NCBI GenBank assembly: GCA_026707745.1 | Contig: JAPOWG010000030.1 | Location: 42,588-106,587, forward strand | Reading direction: 5' to 3' | DNA from: Chloroflexota bacterium | Lineage (GTDB): Bacteria > Chloroflexota > Anaerolineae > Aggregatilineales > Phototrophicaceae | Length of the DNA: 64,000 bases | Shown: positions 35,623 through 43,815 of the stretch, one piece after another | Position numbering within the stretch: position 1 is the first letter of the stretch | Layout: every line of letters starts with the position of its first letter | Program-made: the position numbers and the translations under genes | Notes under the pieces: generated by a model | The model's database searches: none | Seen by the model: the letters and a program-made list of their open reading frames with translations, nothing else | What the model was told of the DNA's origin: nothing

Positions 35623-36720
35623 TTGCAAACATTAAACGTTGGAATCATCGGAACTGGTAATATTGCCCCGGCGTATATACGCGGCTGCAAGCCCTTTGAG
35701 GTCATCAATGTTGTGGCCTGCGCCGACATTCTTGTCGACCGCACGCGGGCCTTCGCCGCCGAGCACGGACTGACCGCGCACAGCGTAGACGATCTGCTCG
35801 CGAATGATGATATCGATATCGTCCTGAACCTTACCATCCCGGCGGCGCATGCCGAGGTCTCCTTGCAAATCATCGAGGCGGGCAAACATGCCTACTGTGA
35901 AAAGCCGCTGGCGCTCAACCGCGCTGACGGCGCGGCCATCATCAAAGCCGCGGCCGACAAGGGCCTGCGCATGGGCTGCGCGCCGGATACCTTTCTCGGC
36001 GGCGGGGGACAGACAGCGCGCAAAGCCATCGACGACGGCAGGATCGGCGCGCCCGTCGCCGCGACCGCTACCTGGATGTCGCACGGGCACGAGTCCTGGC
36101 ATCCCAACGCCGGTTTCTATTATCTCAAGGGCGGTGGACCGCTCTTCGATTTTGGACCGTATCACCTGACGGCGCTCGTCAATTTGATGGGTCCGGTCGC
36201 GCGAGTCGCCGGGCTGGCCCAGATGACCTTCCCCGAGCGCATCGCGACCAGTGAAGCGCTCAAGGGCCAGATTCTGCCGGTTGAGGTCAACACGCATGTC
36301 GCTGGCACGCTCGAATTTGAGAGCGGCGCGATCGCCTCCATAATCATGAGTTTCGACGTCTGGGGACATCACCTGCCCCACATAGAGGTCCACGGCGCCG
36401 AGGGCTCGCTCAGCGTCCCTGACCCCAATCAATTTGATGGCGAGGTAGCGGTTGTCAAAGGCGGGACGCGCGAATGGGTCGATATCCCGTCGACGCATAC
36501 CCCCAATATCGGACGCGGCGCCGGCGTCGCCGATATGGCCTATGCCATCCAATCCGGACGTCCGCACCGCGCCAGCGGCGATCTCGCCTTTCACGTGCTG
36601 GACATCATGTGCGCGCTGGAAGAATCCTCAGAGCAGGGTCGGCACGTCGAGATCAAAAGTACGCTTGATCAGCCGCAAGCGCTGCCCGCGGGCTTGCCCG
36701 ACGGCGTGCTGGACGCCTGA
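35623..36720 (+). CDS. Gfo/Idh/MocA oxidoreductase, tandem copy 2 (hybrid gene)
   Basis: The 5' leader and first ~15 codons are those of copy 3, and everything after CCGGCGTATAT is copy 1. Start chosen as TTG at 35623: GAGGAG lies 6 nt upstream, and it gives 365 residues aligned end to end with copy 1 (METLNIG vs LQTLNVG). An ATG 24 bp upstream (35599) has no SD. Motifs are identical to copy 1, so it should have the same activity, but with the translation signals of copy 3. Likely a gene-dosage product. Confidence 0.9.
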   Translation: MQTLNVGIIGTGNIAPAYIRGCKPFEVINVVACADILVDRTRAFAAEHGLTAHSVDDLLANDDIDIVLNLTIPAAHAEVSLQIIEAGKHAYCEKPLALNRADGAAIIKAAADKGLRMGCAPDTFLGGGGQTARKAIDDGRIGAPVAATATWMSHGHESWHPNAGFYYLKGGGPLFDFGPYHLTALVNLMGPVARVAGLAQMTFPERIATSEALKGQILPVEVNTHVAGTLEFESGAIASIIMSFDVWGHHLPHIEVHGAEGSLSVPDPNQFDGEVAVVKGGTREWVDIPSTHTPNIGRGAGVADMAYAIQSGRPHRASGDLAFHVLDIMCALEESSEQGRHVEIKSTLDQPQALPAGLPDGVLDA

Positions 36721-36863
36721 CATCCCATCCCTTAAGCCCTTCCCACAGGGCAAGGACGGCGGTCAGTGTCGGCGGTCAGTGTCTACGCGACCTACGCGAC
36801 CTGCGCGACCCCATAAAGAGCTGAGGCGGGGAACGTAAAATGGAGTTGACCGAGGAGACGCAT

Positions 36864-37961
36864 TTGCAAACATTAAACGTTGGAATCATCGGAACTGGTA
36901 ATATTGCCCCGGCGTATATCCGTGGCTGCGAGCTTTTTGACATCATCAGGATAACCACCTGCGCCGATATCCTGGTTGACCGCGCGCGAGCCTTCGCCGC
37001 TGAACACGGTCTGGCTGCGCACAGCGTGGACGATCTGCTGGCGCGCGATGACATCGACATCGTCGTCAATTTGACCATTCCGGCAGCACATGCCGATATC
37101 TCGCTCCAAATTATCCAGGCTGGCAAACACGTCTATAGCGAAAAGCCCCTGGCGATCAACCGCGCCGATGGCGCGGAAGTCATCCAGGCGGCAAAAGCGG
37201 CCGGTCTTCGTGTGGGCTGCGCGCCGGATACCTTCCTCGGCGGCGGCCTGCAAACCGCCCGCAAAGCGATTGATGACGATCTTATCGGTCGGCCGATTGC
37301 CGCGACCGCCGTCTTCATGGCTCACGGACCCGAAGCTTGGCATCCGAACCCAAGTATCTTCTATCTCGAGGGCGGCGGTCCCCTCTTCGATATGGGTCCC
37401 TATTATCTGACCGCATTGGTGCACCTGATGGGACCGGTGGCGCGCGTGGCTGGCTCGGCGCGCATCAGCTTTCCGGAACGCATCGCCACCAGCGAAGCGC
37501 TGATGGGACAGGCGCTTCCGGTCGAGGTCAATACGCATATCGCCGCTACGCTGGAGTTTGAAAGCGGCGCCATCGCCACTGTCATCACCAGCTTCGATAT
37601 CTGGGGCCATCACCTGCCCCCGATCGAGATCCACGGCGAAAAGGGCTCGCTGAGCGCGCCCGACCCGAACCGATTCGATGGCGATGTGCGGATCATGCCC
37701 GCTGGACAGCGCGAATGGGTCGATGTCCCGCTGTCGCATACGGCAAATATCGGACGTGGCGCCGGCGTGGCGGATATGGCTTATGCGATCCAGTCAGGAC
37801 GTCCGCATCGCGCCAGCGGCGATCTCGCCTTCCACGTGCTCGATATCATGTGCGCGTTGGAAGAATCGGCGGCGCGGGCAGAGCATATCGCGGTGGAGAG
37901 TACGCTCGCGCAGCCTCCCCCGGTGCCGACCGGCTTGGCTGACGGGGAGTTGGACGCCTAG
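36864..37961 (+). CDS. Gfo/Idh/MocA oxidoreductase, tandem copy 3 (diverged)
   Basis: 365 residues from the TTG at 36864, with the same GAGGAG spacing as copy 2; the alternative ATG is at 36840. It is clearly homologous to copies 1 and 2 along its whole length but diverged at many positions (e.g. CELFDIIRITTCADIL vs CKPFEVINVVACADIL). It is therefore an older duplicate with possibly different specificity. GTGNIA, SEKPLA and GGGPLFDMGPYYLT are conserved, with Tyr-Tyr where copy 1 has Tyr-His. Confidence 0.92.
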   Translation: MQTLNVGIIGTGNIAPAYIRGCELFDIIRITTCADILVDRARAFAAEHGLAAHSVDDLLARDDIDIVVNLTIPAAHADISLQIIQAGKHVYSEKPLAINRADGAEVIQAAKAAGLRVGCAPDTFLGGGLQTARKAIDDDLIGRPIAATAVFMAHGPEAWHPNPSIFYLEGGGPLFDMGPYYLTALVHLMGPVARVAGSARISFPERIATSEALMGQALPVEVNTHIAATLEFESGAIATVITSFDIWGHHLPPIEIHGEKGSLSAPDPNRFDGDVRIMPAGQREWVDVPLSHTANIGRGAGVADMAYAIQSGRPHRASGDLAFHVLDIMCALEESAARAEHIAVESTLAQPPPVPTGLADGELDA

Positions 37962-38039
37962 ATACTATACCCTATCCTTTATATTCAAACGCTAGGAGTG
38001 ACCTTGTGGGTCTTCTGGGCTGAATACTATATGATATTT

Positions 38040-38063
38040 GGGCGATCTGTCGGATCGCCCCTA
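38040..38063. repeat. REP-like palindrome
   Basis: GGGCGATC-TGTCG-GATCGCCC followed by CTA. Same family as 30135 and 45021. Confidence 0.6.
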
Positions 38064-38091
38064 CCAATCGCTGAAATGACAGCTTCTGCAC

Positions 38092-38097
38092 TATAAT
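38092..38097 (+). promoter_or_regulatory. -10 element before the FAD oxidoreductase gene
   Basis: Perfect TATAAT, 30-36 nt before the ATG candidates at 38127 and 38133; no convincing -35. Confidence 0.4.
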
Positions 38098-38126
38098 CCT
38101 TACACCTTGATAACACAATTTTGGAC

Positions 38127-39263
38127 ATGGGTATGGTCGATTATGTCATCATCGGCGGCGGCATCTATGGCTGTGCGATCGCCTGGGAACTGGCGAAAGC
38201 GGGTGAAGAGGCGCTGCTGCTGGAAGCCAAATCCATCGCCATCGGCGCTTCCGGCGGCCTGGGCGAGCGCGGCGTACGCGCTAACGGACGCGATCTGCGC
38301 GAACTGCCCTTGATAGGCCTGGCTTACGACATTTGGCCCGACTTGCACGAGCACATCGGCGGATTCACCGGCTACCGACGCCTGGGCCATCTGCATCTGA
38401 TCGAACGCGAAGCCGACCTGGCGGGCGCCCCCGCGCAGGTCTGGATGCAGAATCGGCAAGGTATTGAATCGCGCTTGCTGGACGCCGGGCAATTGCGCGA
38501 GTTGGAGCCACAGCTCAGCGAGAACGTCATCGGGGCCATCTATTGTCCGAAGGACGGCGTCGCCGATCACAGCGCGACCACGCGCGCCATGGCAAACGCG
38601 GCGCGCCAAGCAGGCGCGCGGATCATCGAAAATGCGCCGGTGACCGGCCTGCGTCGGCGAGGCGACACCGTCGTCGGCATCCGAGCGACCATCGACGGCG
38701 AGGACAGGGAAATCAAGGTCGGCAAGCAAGTCATCCTGCTCTCGAATGCCCATGTCGCCAGCTTCGTCCGTGACAATCTCGACATTGAATTGCCTGTCTG
38801 GCGCATGTGGCCGCAGGTGATGGCGCTGGCAGCTGACATACCGCCGCCCATGACGCACTTAATCGGTCACGCGCACCGAACGCTCGCCATCAAGCCGCTG
38901 CCCGACGGCCGCGTGATGGTCTCCGGCGGCTGGCGCGGCCGCTGGGATGCGCGCGCCGGTCACGGCCAGCCCATCGCCGAGCAAGTCGAGGGCAATCGGC
39001 GCGAGGCACTCGCGGTCTATCCGGCGCTGGCGGACCTCCCTGTGGACGAGGTTTTCACAGACCGCGCCGAGATGATCTCGGTTGATGGCATTCCCATCAT
39101 CGACTACTTGCCAGGCGCGGCGAATATGCTGGCCGGCGTGGGCTGGTCGGGGCATGGCTGGGCGATCGCGCCGGCGGTCGCGAAGCTGATGGCGCGTTGG
39201 GTCTTGAGTGGGGATCGGCCAGGGATGTTGCGTCCGTTTGGGTATGGGCGGTTTTTCGCATAA
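38127..39263 (+). CDS. FAD-dependent oxidoreductase of the DAO/glycine oxidase family
   Basis: 378 residues from the ATG at 38127 (an ATG 6 bp later is equally possible). The dinucleotide-binding motif GGGIYGC leads the protein, followed by ELAKAGEEALLLEA ending in the ribose-binding Glu. The C-terminal substrate/FAD segment (LPDGRVMVSGGWRG, GWSGHGWAIAPAVA) is that of D-amino-acid oxidase/sarcosine oxidase relatives. It oxidises an amine or amino acid, or acts as a 2-hydroxyacid dehydrogenase. It is the last plus-strand gene of this stretch before repeats and a Uma2 gene. Confidence 0.88.
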   Translation: MGMVDYVIIGGGIYGCAIAWELAKAGEEALLLEAKSIAIGASGGLGERGVRANGRDLRELPLIGLAYDIWPDLHEHIGGFTGYRRLGHLHLIEREADLAGAPAQVWMQNRQGIESRLLDAGQLRELEPQLSENVIGAIYCPKDGVADHSATTRAMANAARQAGARIIENAPVTGLRRRGDTVVGIRATIDGEDREIKVGKQVILLSNAHVASFVRDNLDIELPVWRMWPQVMALAADIPPPMTHLIGHAHRTLAIKPLPDGRVMVSGGWRGRWDARAGHGQPIAEQVEGNRREALAVYPALADLPVDEVFTDRAEMISVDGIPIIDYLPGAANMLAGVGWSGHGWAIAPAVAKLMARWVLSGDRPGMLRPFGYGRFFA

Positions 39264-39344
39264 TTCGTCCGAAAATCAACCACCGAGAAATAATCGCGTC
39301 CCTTTCTTTACGCTCTCATTGTCGCTGCGGCGAATCCAGCCACT

Positions 39345-39405
39345 AGAACTTCGGCTGCTCAGCCACAGCCACCGGATCACGCCCTCGCAGAAAACCGCAG
39401 CCCAG
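39345..39405 (-). pseudogene. relic of the C-terminus of an IlvD-type dehydratase
   Basis: Minus-strand translation gives LGCGFLRGRDPVAVAEQPKF followed by TAG. It matches the end of the intact dehydratase at 40068 (LGCDFDFLRG, then DPVAVSEQPKF). About 60 bp of DNA are similar at roughly 80-85%, and homology stops upstream. The second Uma2 gene lies between relic and intact gene. Confidence 0.7.
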
Positions 39406-39498
39406 CGACCCGGAGCAACCCGATCTCGCGCCTAATCTGTCGAACTGATTGAGAGTGCGCTATACTTAAAAAAGATAAGAGACGCGCGCGAGGCAACA

Positions 39499-40071
39499 AT
39501 GGCTCTCCAAGAGAAGCTGTACACAGTTGAAGACGTCTGGCGGCTTTCACAGCTGCCGGAAAACGAACTCAAGCACTATTATCTCATAGACGGGGAGTTG
39601 TTTTGGGACATGCCTCCAGGATATGCGCATGGACGTATCGCTGTTCTAATCGTGAGCTATCTATTGAACTATGCCGAAGAGCATGACCTGGGCGAAGGGA
39701 CCGTCGAAACTGGCTATTACCCGATCGATGACCGCCATACCTTGCTCGCGCCTGACGTCGCCTTCATCCGAAAGGAATACGTCCCGCCAGCGGATCATGA
39801 GAAGTTCGTCCCGCGCATGCCCGACTTGGCGGTCGAGATCCAGTCCCCGAGCAACACTGTCGCCGAGTTGCGTCGTAAGGCAGTTGTATATCTAGCGAAT
39901 GGCACCGCGATCGTATGGCTTGTCTTGCCGGCGCGGCAAGGCGTCGAGGTCTGGCGCGCTGGCGCTGATGGAGAGCCGCAGAGCGAGTTTGTCTCCAGAG
40001 ATGGCAGCTTGTCCGGCGAGCAGATCTTGCCCGGCTTCGCGCTGGAATTGCAACGGCTTTTCCCGCGCTAA
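39499..40071 (+). CDS. Uma2 family (DUF820) PD-(D/E)XK nuclease-like protein
   Basis: 190 residues. Core motifs are YLIDGELFWDMPP, the metal Asp in LLAPDVAFI, and Glu...Lys in DLAVEIQSPSNT and ELRRKAVVYL. It is diverged from the Uma2 protein at 32776. A -10 hexamer TATACT lies at 39461-39466. Its TAA overlaps the tail of the convergent dehydratase gene by 4 bp. A duplicate of the dehydratase 3' end sits on its other side, so it looks like an insertion into the dehydratase 3' flank. Confidence 0.87.
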   Translation: MALQEKLYTVEDVWRLSQLPENELKHYYLIDGELFWDMPPGYAHGRIAVLIVSYLLNYAEEHDLGEGTVETGYYPIDDRHTLLAPDVAFIRKEYVPPADHEKFVPRMPDLAVEIQSPSNTVAELRRKAVVYLANGTAIVWLVLPARQGVEVWRAGADGEPQSEFVSRDGSLSGEQILPGFALELQRLFPR

Positions 40072-41780
40072 AACTTCGGCTGCTCGGACACAGCCACCGG
40101 ATCGCTCCCCCGCAGAAAATCAAAATCGCAACCCAGAGGCGCTTGCAGCACGTGACGCAGGTACATCTGCCCGTAGCCGCGCGCGAAGGCCGGCTGCGGC
40201 GCAGACCAGTTGGCCCGCCTGTTTGCCAACTCCTCATCGCTGACGTGCAAGCGCAGGCGGCGCTCCGGCACATTCAGTTCGATGACGTCCCCGTCCTGGA
40301 CCAGCGCCAGCGGGCCGCCGAGCGCGGCTTCCGGCGCGACATGAAGGACGATCGTGCCGTAGGAAGTGCCGCTCATACGGGCGTCGGAGATGCGAACCAT
40401 ATCGCGAATACCTTGCCGCAGCAGCTTCTGCGGGATGGGCAGATTGCCGACTTCGGGCATGCCGGGTCCGCCGACGGGACCGGCGTTCTGCAGCACCAGC
40501 ACATGGTCTACCGTCACATCCAGCGCGGGATCGTGCACCCGCGCCTTGAGATCCGCCACGTCTTTGAATACCAGCGCGGGTCCGCTGTGCCTTAGCAATT
40601 CGGGGGTCGCGGCAGCATGTTTGATGACCGCCCCATCGGGCGCCAGATTGCCGCGCAAGATGCTCAGCCCGCCTTCGGCAGCCAGCGGATCGTCGAGCGA
40701 GCGGATGATTTCGGGATTGCTGACCGCGGCCGACTCAACATTTTCCGCCAATGTTACCCCGGTGACGGTCAGCGCATCGCCGTTGAGCAGCGGCAGCAAA
40801 CCCTTGAGAACAGCGGGAATCCCGCCGGCGTAGAAGAGGTCTTCCATCTGGTACTGACCACTGGGGCGCATATTGGCGATCAGCGGCGTCGACCGGCTGA
40901 GTTCGTCAAAGCGCGACAGCGGCAAGTCGATGCCGGCGCGTCCGGCGATGGCGGGCAAGTGCACGACGGCGTTGGTGCTGCCGCCCAGCGCGTGCAGCAG
41001 TCTTATTGCGTTGTCAAATGCCTCGGCAGTCAGAATCCGCGAGGGACGGATATCGGCTTTGACCAGTTCGACGATCTGGCGGCCGGCGGCTTGCGCCAGG
41101 CGGGTGCGGCGCGAATCGGCGGCGGGGATAGCGCCATTGCCCGGCAGCGCGATGCCCAGCGCTTCCATGAGCGAGTTCATGGTCGAGGCGGTGCCCATGA
41201 CCATGCAATGTCCGGCGCTGCGCACCAGATTCTCCTCGACCGCCCGGTAAGTCTCCGCCGTGATGGCGCCGGCTTGGAACTCGGCGGTGTAACGGCGGCA
41301 GTCGGTGCAGGCGCCCAGGATCTCGCCATTGTAATGCCCGTTGAGCATGGGACCGCCACTGAGCATGATGGTCGGGATGTCGGCGCTGGCGGCCCCCATG
41401 AGCGCGGCGGGCGTGGTCTTGTCGCAATTGGTCAGCAGGACGACGCCATCCAGCGGATTGCCGCGGATCATCTCTTCGGTGTCCATAGCCGCCAGGTTGC
41501 GGTAGAGCATTGAGGTCGGGCTGAGGTAGATTTCGCCCAGGGAGATGGTGGGGAATTCCAGCGGCAAGCCACCCGCCTGCAACACGCCGCGCTTGACCGC
41601 TTCGGCGAGCTGGCGCAGGTGCCCGTTGCAGTTGTTGAGTTCGCTCCAGGTATTGCCGATGCCGATCAGCGGCCGGGCCATGTCGGCGCTGTCGTAGCCC
41701 ATGGCGGCGGTGAAGGCGCGGTGGGTCAGGCCGGCGACGCCGTCTTCGTTGAAGAAGGATTGGGAGCGGGATCGGGTCAT
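40068..41780 (-). CDS. IlvD/Edd family dehydratase, probably sugar-acid type
   Basis: 570 residues. The iron-sulfur cysteines appear in order: NCDKTTPAALMG, GACTDCRRYTAEF and AGHCMVMGTASTM. The C-terminal swivel domain has DARMSGTSYGT and LQNAGPVGGPGMPEVG. The TDCRRY block resembles arabinonate/xylonate dehydratases more than biosynthetic dihydroxyacid dehydratase, and no other ilv gene is near. It converts an aldonate to the 2-keto-3-deoxy acid, with a 2Fe-2S or 4Fe-4S cluster. Its ATG has GAGG upstream. The gene is isolated on the minus strand. Confidence 0.9.
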   Translation of the reverse strand: MTRSRSQSFFNEDGVAGLTHRAFTAAMGYDSADMARPLIGIGNTWSELNNCNGHLRQLAEAVKRGVLQAGGLPLEFPTISLGEIYLSPTSMLYRNLAAMDTEEMIRGNPLDGVVLLTNCDKTTPAALMGAASADIPTIMLSGGPMLNGHYNGEILGACTDCRRYTAEFQAGAITAETYRAVEENLVRSAGHCMVMGTASTMNSLMEALGIALPGNGAIPAADSRRTRLAQAAGRQIVELVKADIRPSRILTAEAFDNAIRLLHALGGSTNAVVHLPAIAGRAGIDLPLSRFDELSRSTPLIANMRPSGQYQMEDLFYAGGIPAVLKGLLPLLNGDALTVTGVTLAENVESAAVSNPEIIRSLDDPLAAEGGLSILRGNLAPDGAVIKHAAATPELLRHSGPALVFKDVADLKARVHDPALDVTVDHVLVLQNAGPVGGPGMPEVGNLPIPQKLLRQGIRDMVRISDARMSGTSYGTIVLHVAPEAALGGPLALVQDGDVIELNVPERRLRLHVSDEELANRRANWSAPQPAFARGYGQMYLRHVLQAPLGCDFDFLRGSDPVAVSEQPKF

Positions 41781-41809
41781 AATTGAAGCCCTCGATTTTT
41801 CTCTGTTTT

Positions 41810-41845
41810 ACCACCGAGTACACAGAGGACACAGAGCCAGACGGC
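41810..41845. repeat. ACCACCGAG...ACACAGAG dispersed repeat
   Basis: CCACCGAGTACACAGAGG followed by ACACAGAG; same family as 46643-46786 and 51426-51452. Confidence 0.5.
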
Positions 41846-41848
41846 GGC

Positions 41849-41879
41849 AATTGCCGGGAAAAAAGTTTTTTCGGCAATT
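41849..41879. other. long AT-cored inverted repeat
   Basis: AATTGCCG, GG, A6, G, T6, CGGCAATT: 8-bp GC-containing arms outside a 6-bp A/T stem. It is symmetric, so it could terminate transcripts in either direction. It lies in the 338-bp gap between the dehydratase and the DUF4365 pair, which otherwise holds only a repeat and the next hairpin. Confidence 0.55.
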
Positions 41880-41951
41880 TGGCAATCTGGCGGTGGAGAT
41901 TCGGTTTTTAGGCGCGTTGTATGTAGTGTAGCGGGGATTGGGGCGCGGGTG

Positions 41952-41975
41952 GCGACTAAATAGTCGCGTTTTTTT
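41952..41975 (+). terminator. orphan intrinsic terminator
   Basis: GCGACT-AAAT-AGTCGC followed by G and seven T. It is oriented for plus-strand transcription although no plus-strand gene lies directly upstream. It insulates the AT-rich DUF4365 operon, or ends an unannotated short RNA. Confidence 0.6.
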
Positions 41976-42118
41976 GGATTCACCCCGGTCTCCTCCCGCA
42001 GATTGGAGTTTGCATTTCAACTACCAGTCTTGTCGAGCTGTGTCGATTTGGAAACGCGTGTTAGACTTCGCACAAGCAACGTCCAGCATAGAGTTAATGT
42101 CAACTAGGGACGCAATGT

Positions 42119-42652
42119 ATGCCATATCCTCTGAACAACATTATGCAAGAGATGCAATATGCATACTTGCACGCTGTAGTATCAAGAGCCGGTGCAAAGG
42201 TGAAACGCACCGACGGAAATGTAGATTTCGGTTCTGATGGCGACATCAGCTATGTAAAGAATCTACCCGACGGCAAGTTCGGCGACACCAGCATAACGTT
42301 TAACTTTCAGATGAAGGCTACTAGAAGATGGAAGCTTGAGAACGATCATGTTGTGTATGATATAGGTGTAGATTCGTACAATAAGCTGGTCACATGGGAA
42401 GGCTTTGGGTTTATCATCCTAATCTTGTTCAAGATGCCTAAAGAAGTTTCAAATTGGCTTGTGGTAAGCGAAGATCTATTTTGCATGAAGGATTGTTGCT
42501 ATTGGTTTCGTGTTCCAGATAAAAGGTCAGAAAACACTAGTTCCGTCCGAATCAAGATACCAAGAGATCAACTATTTGATGTGCGAGCGGTAAACAAGCT
42601 CCTTGACGAAGCAAGAGAAGCAGCGAAAAAGAGTCGGGAGGTAAACACATGA
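42119..42652 (+). CDS. DUF4365-like predicted nuclease
   Basis: 177 residues. A PD-(D/E)XK-type core is visible: NVDFGSDGDI (D36, D40, D42) and FNFQMKAT (Q64-x-K66), the QxK signature of DUF4365-like endonucleases, followed by alternating strands and a Lys/Glu-rich C-terminal helix. AGGGA lies before the ATG. Base composition is clearly more AT-rich than the surrounding genes, a sign of transfer. Its TGA overlaps the ATG of the next gene (ATGA), so the two form a coupled pair, as toxin/immune modules often do. The family assignment rests on this motif. Confidence 0.65.
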   Translation: MPYPLNNIMQEMQYAYLHAVVSRAGAKVKRTDGNVDFGSDGDISYVKNLPDGKFGDTSITFNFQMKATRRWKLENDHVVYDIGVDSYNKLVTWEGFGFIILILFKMPKEVSNWLVVSEDLFCMKDCCYWFRVPDKRSENTSSVRIKIPRDQLFDVRAVNKLLDEAREAAKKSREVNT

Positions 42653-43770
42653 CTGCCCCTAAGTACGAGCTTCCTGTCGATAACATAGCTTCGTATTTGC
42701 AGACTGCGGGTTGGACACTTGTCAGTGACAACAAGATCTTATACGCATTTGAAGGCTTTCAGGACGAAGATGGAGCACCGCTAGAGTTAATTCTTCCGAA
42801 GAACGAATCAGCACCCGACTATTCCAATTACGTAAGAAACTCCATTGGTTTGCATTCAGTGTTGACCGAGAAAGCACCAGAGACAATTGCCAGCGAGATT
42901 TTGCTGTTTGACCGCGATTTGCTTGTGATAAAAGTGGATTCAAGGTCCGTAGACAATGCCGCCATGCAGATGCCCCCAATCAAAAGACTAATTGGACATT
43001 CGGCTAACATGGAACGCAGCCTAAAGCCATATTTCAATCAGTATTACTTAGAAGCCAGAAAAATGCTCAAGCACTTTGAAATACATCAAACTTGTAATGG
43101 CAATGTTAGCTATCACGTTGAATCACAGGTCGGTGAAATAGAACCTTATCAAACGCTGCTGTTCGACGACAAAGAAGATCCGGGGCAAAGGATGCCGTTG
43201 CAAAGACGTGTCATGGAGCGCATAGCAACCGGTCTAATAGATTTGCAAAATGCAACAACTAATCGGAACCCGCAAGCACTTATTTCAGGCTACGCTGACG
43301 GTTTCAACGCCAACATGTGCAATGCGATCTTGGAGATCTCTAAGCACTCGCCAAGACCAGTTCAATACAGCGTAGATTGGTCTAGAAAAGTCCCCGTCTC
43401 GCCAGGAGTAACAGAATTCAAAAGCATACTTATTGAGCGTCCGCATATCGAATTCTTGAAAAAAGCCTGCGACAAGCTCAAGGAGCGAAAGCCAGACTAT
43501 CAAAGGATTGAGGGGCGTGTTATTGGCTTGAGTTCTTCAGTTGACCCGCAGAGCGACGACGTTGACAATAATGAGCGATCTATAGTTGTCTTGCGGACCG
43601 ACCGAAACGGATCAGGTCGAAAGCTTTGGATCAATCTCGGTAAGGAAGATTATATTGCTGCACATAAAGCTCACATCGACTGGAAGACCATTTCAGTTGG
43701 TGGCCTTGCCATAAAGAGGCGCTCCGGCTGGCAACTTGCAGATCCGCACGAGTTCAGAATTCTCCGCTAG
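42649..43770 (+). CDS. unknown protein coupled to the DUF4365-like nuclease
   Basis: 373 residues with no family I recognise. The N-terminal ~100 residues form an alternating alpha/beta domain (YLQTAGWTLVSDNKILYAFEG, ILPKN). The middle is helical (LKPYFNQYYLEARKMLKHF). The C-terminal ~90 residues are beta-rich and carry a GRVIGLSSSVDPQSDD loop and a LWINLGKEDYIAAHKAH strand-helix. No transmembrane segment or signal. It is AT-rich like its partner and overlaps it by 4 bp. Role unknown; a sensor or regulator of the nuclease is the simplest guess. Confidence 0.75.
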   Translation: MTAPKYELPVDNIASYLQTAGWTLVSDNKILYAFEGFQDEDGAPLELILPKNESAPDYSNYVRNSIGLHSVLTEKAPETIASEILLFDRDLLVIKVDSRSVDNAAMQMPPIKRLIGHSANMERSLKPYFNQYYLEARKMLKHFEIHQTCNGNVSYHVESQVGEIEPYQTLLFDDKEDPGQRMPLQRRVMERIATGLIDLQNATTNRNPQALISGYADGFNANMCNAILEISKHSPRPVQYSVDWSRKVPVSPGVTEFKSILIERPHIEFLKKACDKLKERKPDYQRIEGRVIGLSSSVDPQSDDVDNNERSIVVLRTDRNGSGRKLWINLGKEDYIAAHKAHIDWKTISVGGLAIKRRSGWQLADPHEFRILR

Positions 43771-43815
43771 TTCCTAGTCTCGCCGAAACTTCATTGATCC
43801 CAATCTTGCAAGCCC

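Larger units (their letters stand above)
34427..36908 (+). repeat. perfect tandem duplication, 2 x 1241 bp
   Basis: Unit 1 is 34427-35667 and unit 2 is 35668-36908, with no difference seen by eye. Each unit starts with CCGGCGTATAT, which also follows unit 2 at 36909-36919. The unit spans most of dehydrogenase copy 1, the 119-bp spacer and the first codons of the next dehydrogenase. Confidence 0.92.
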
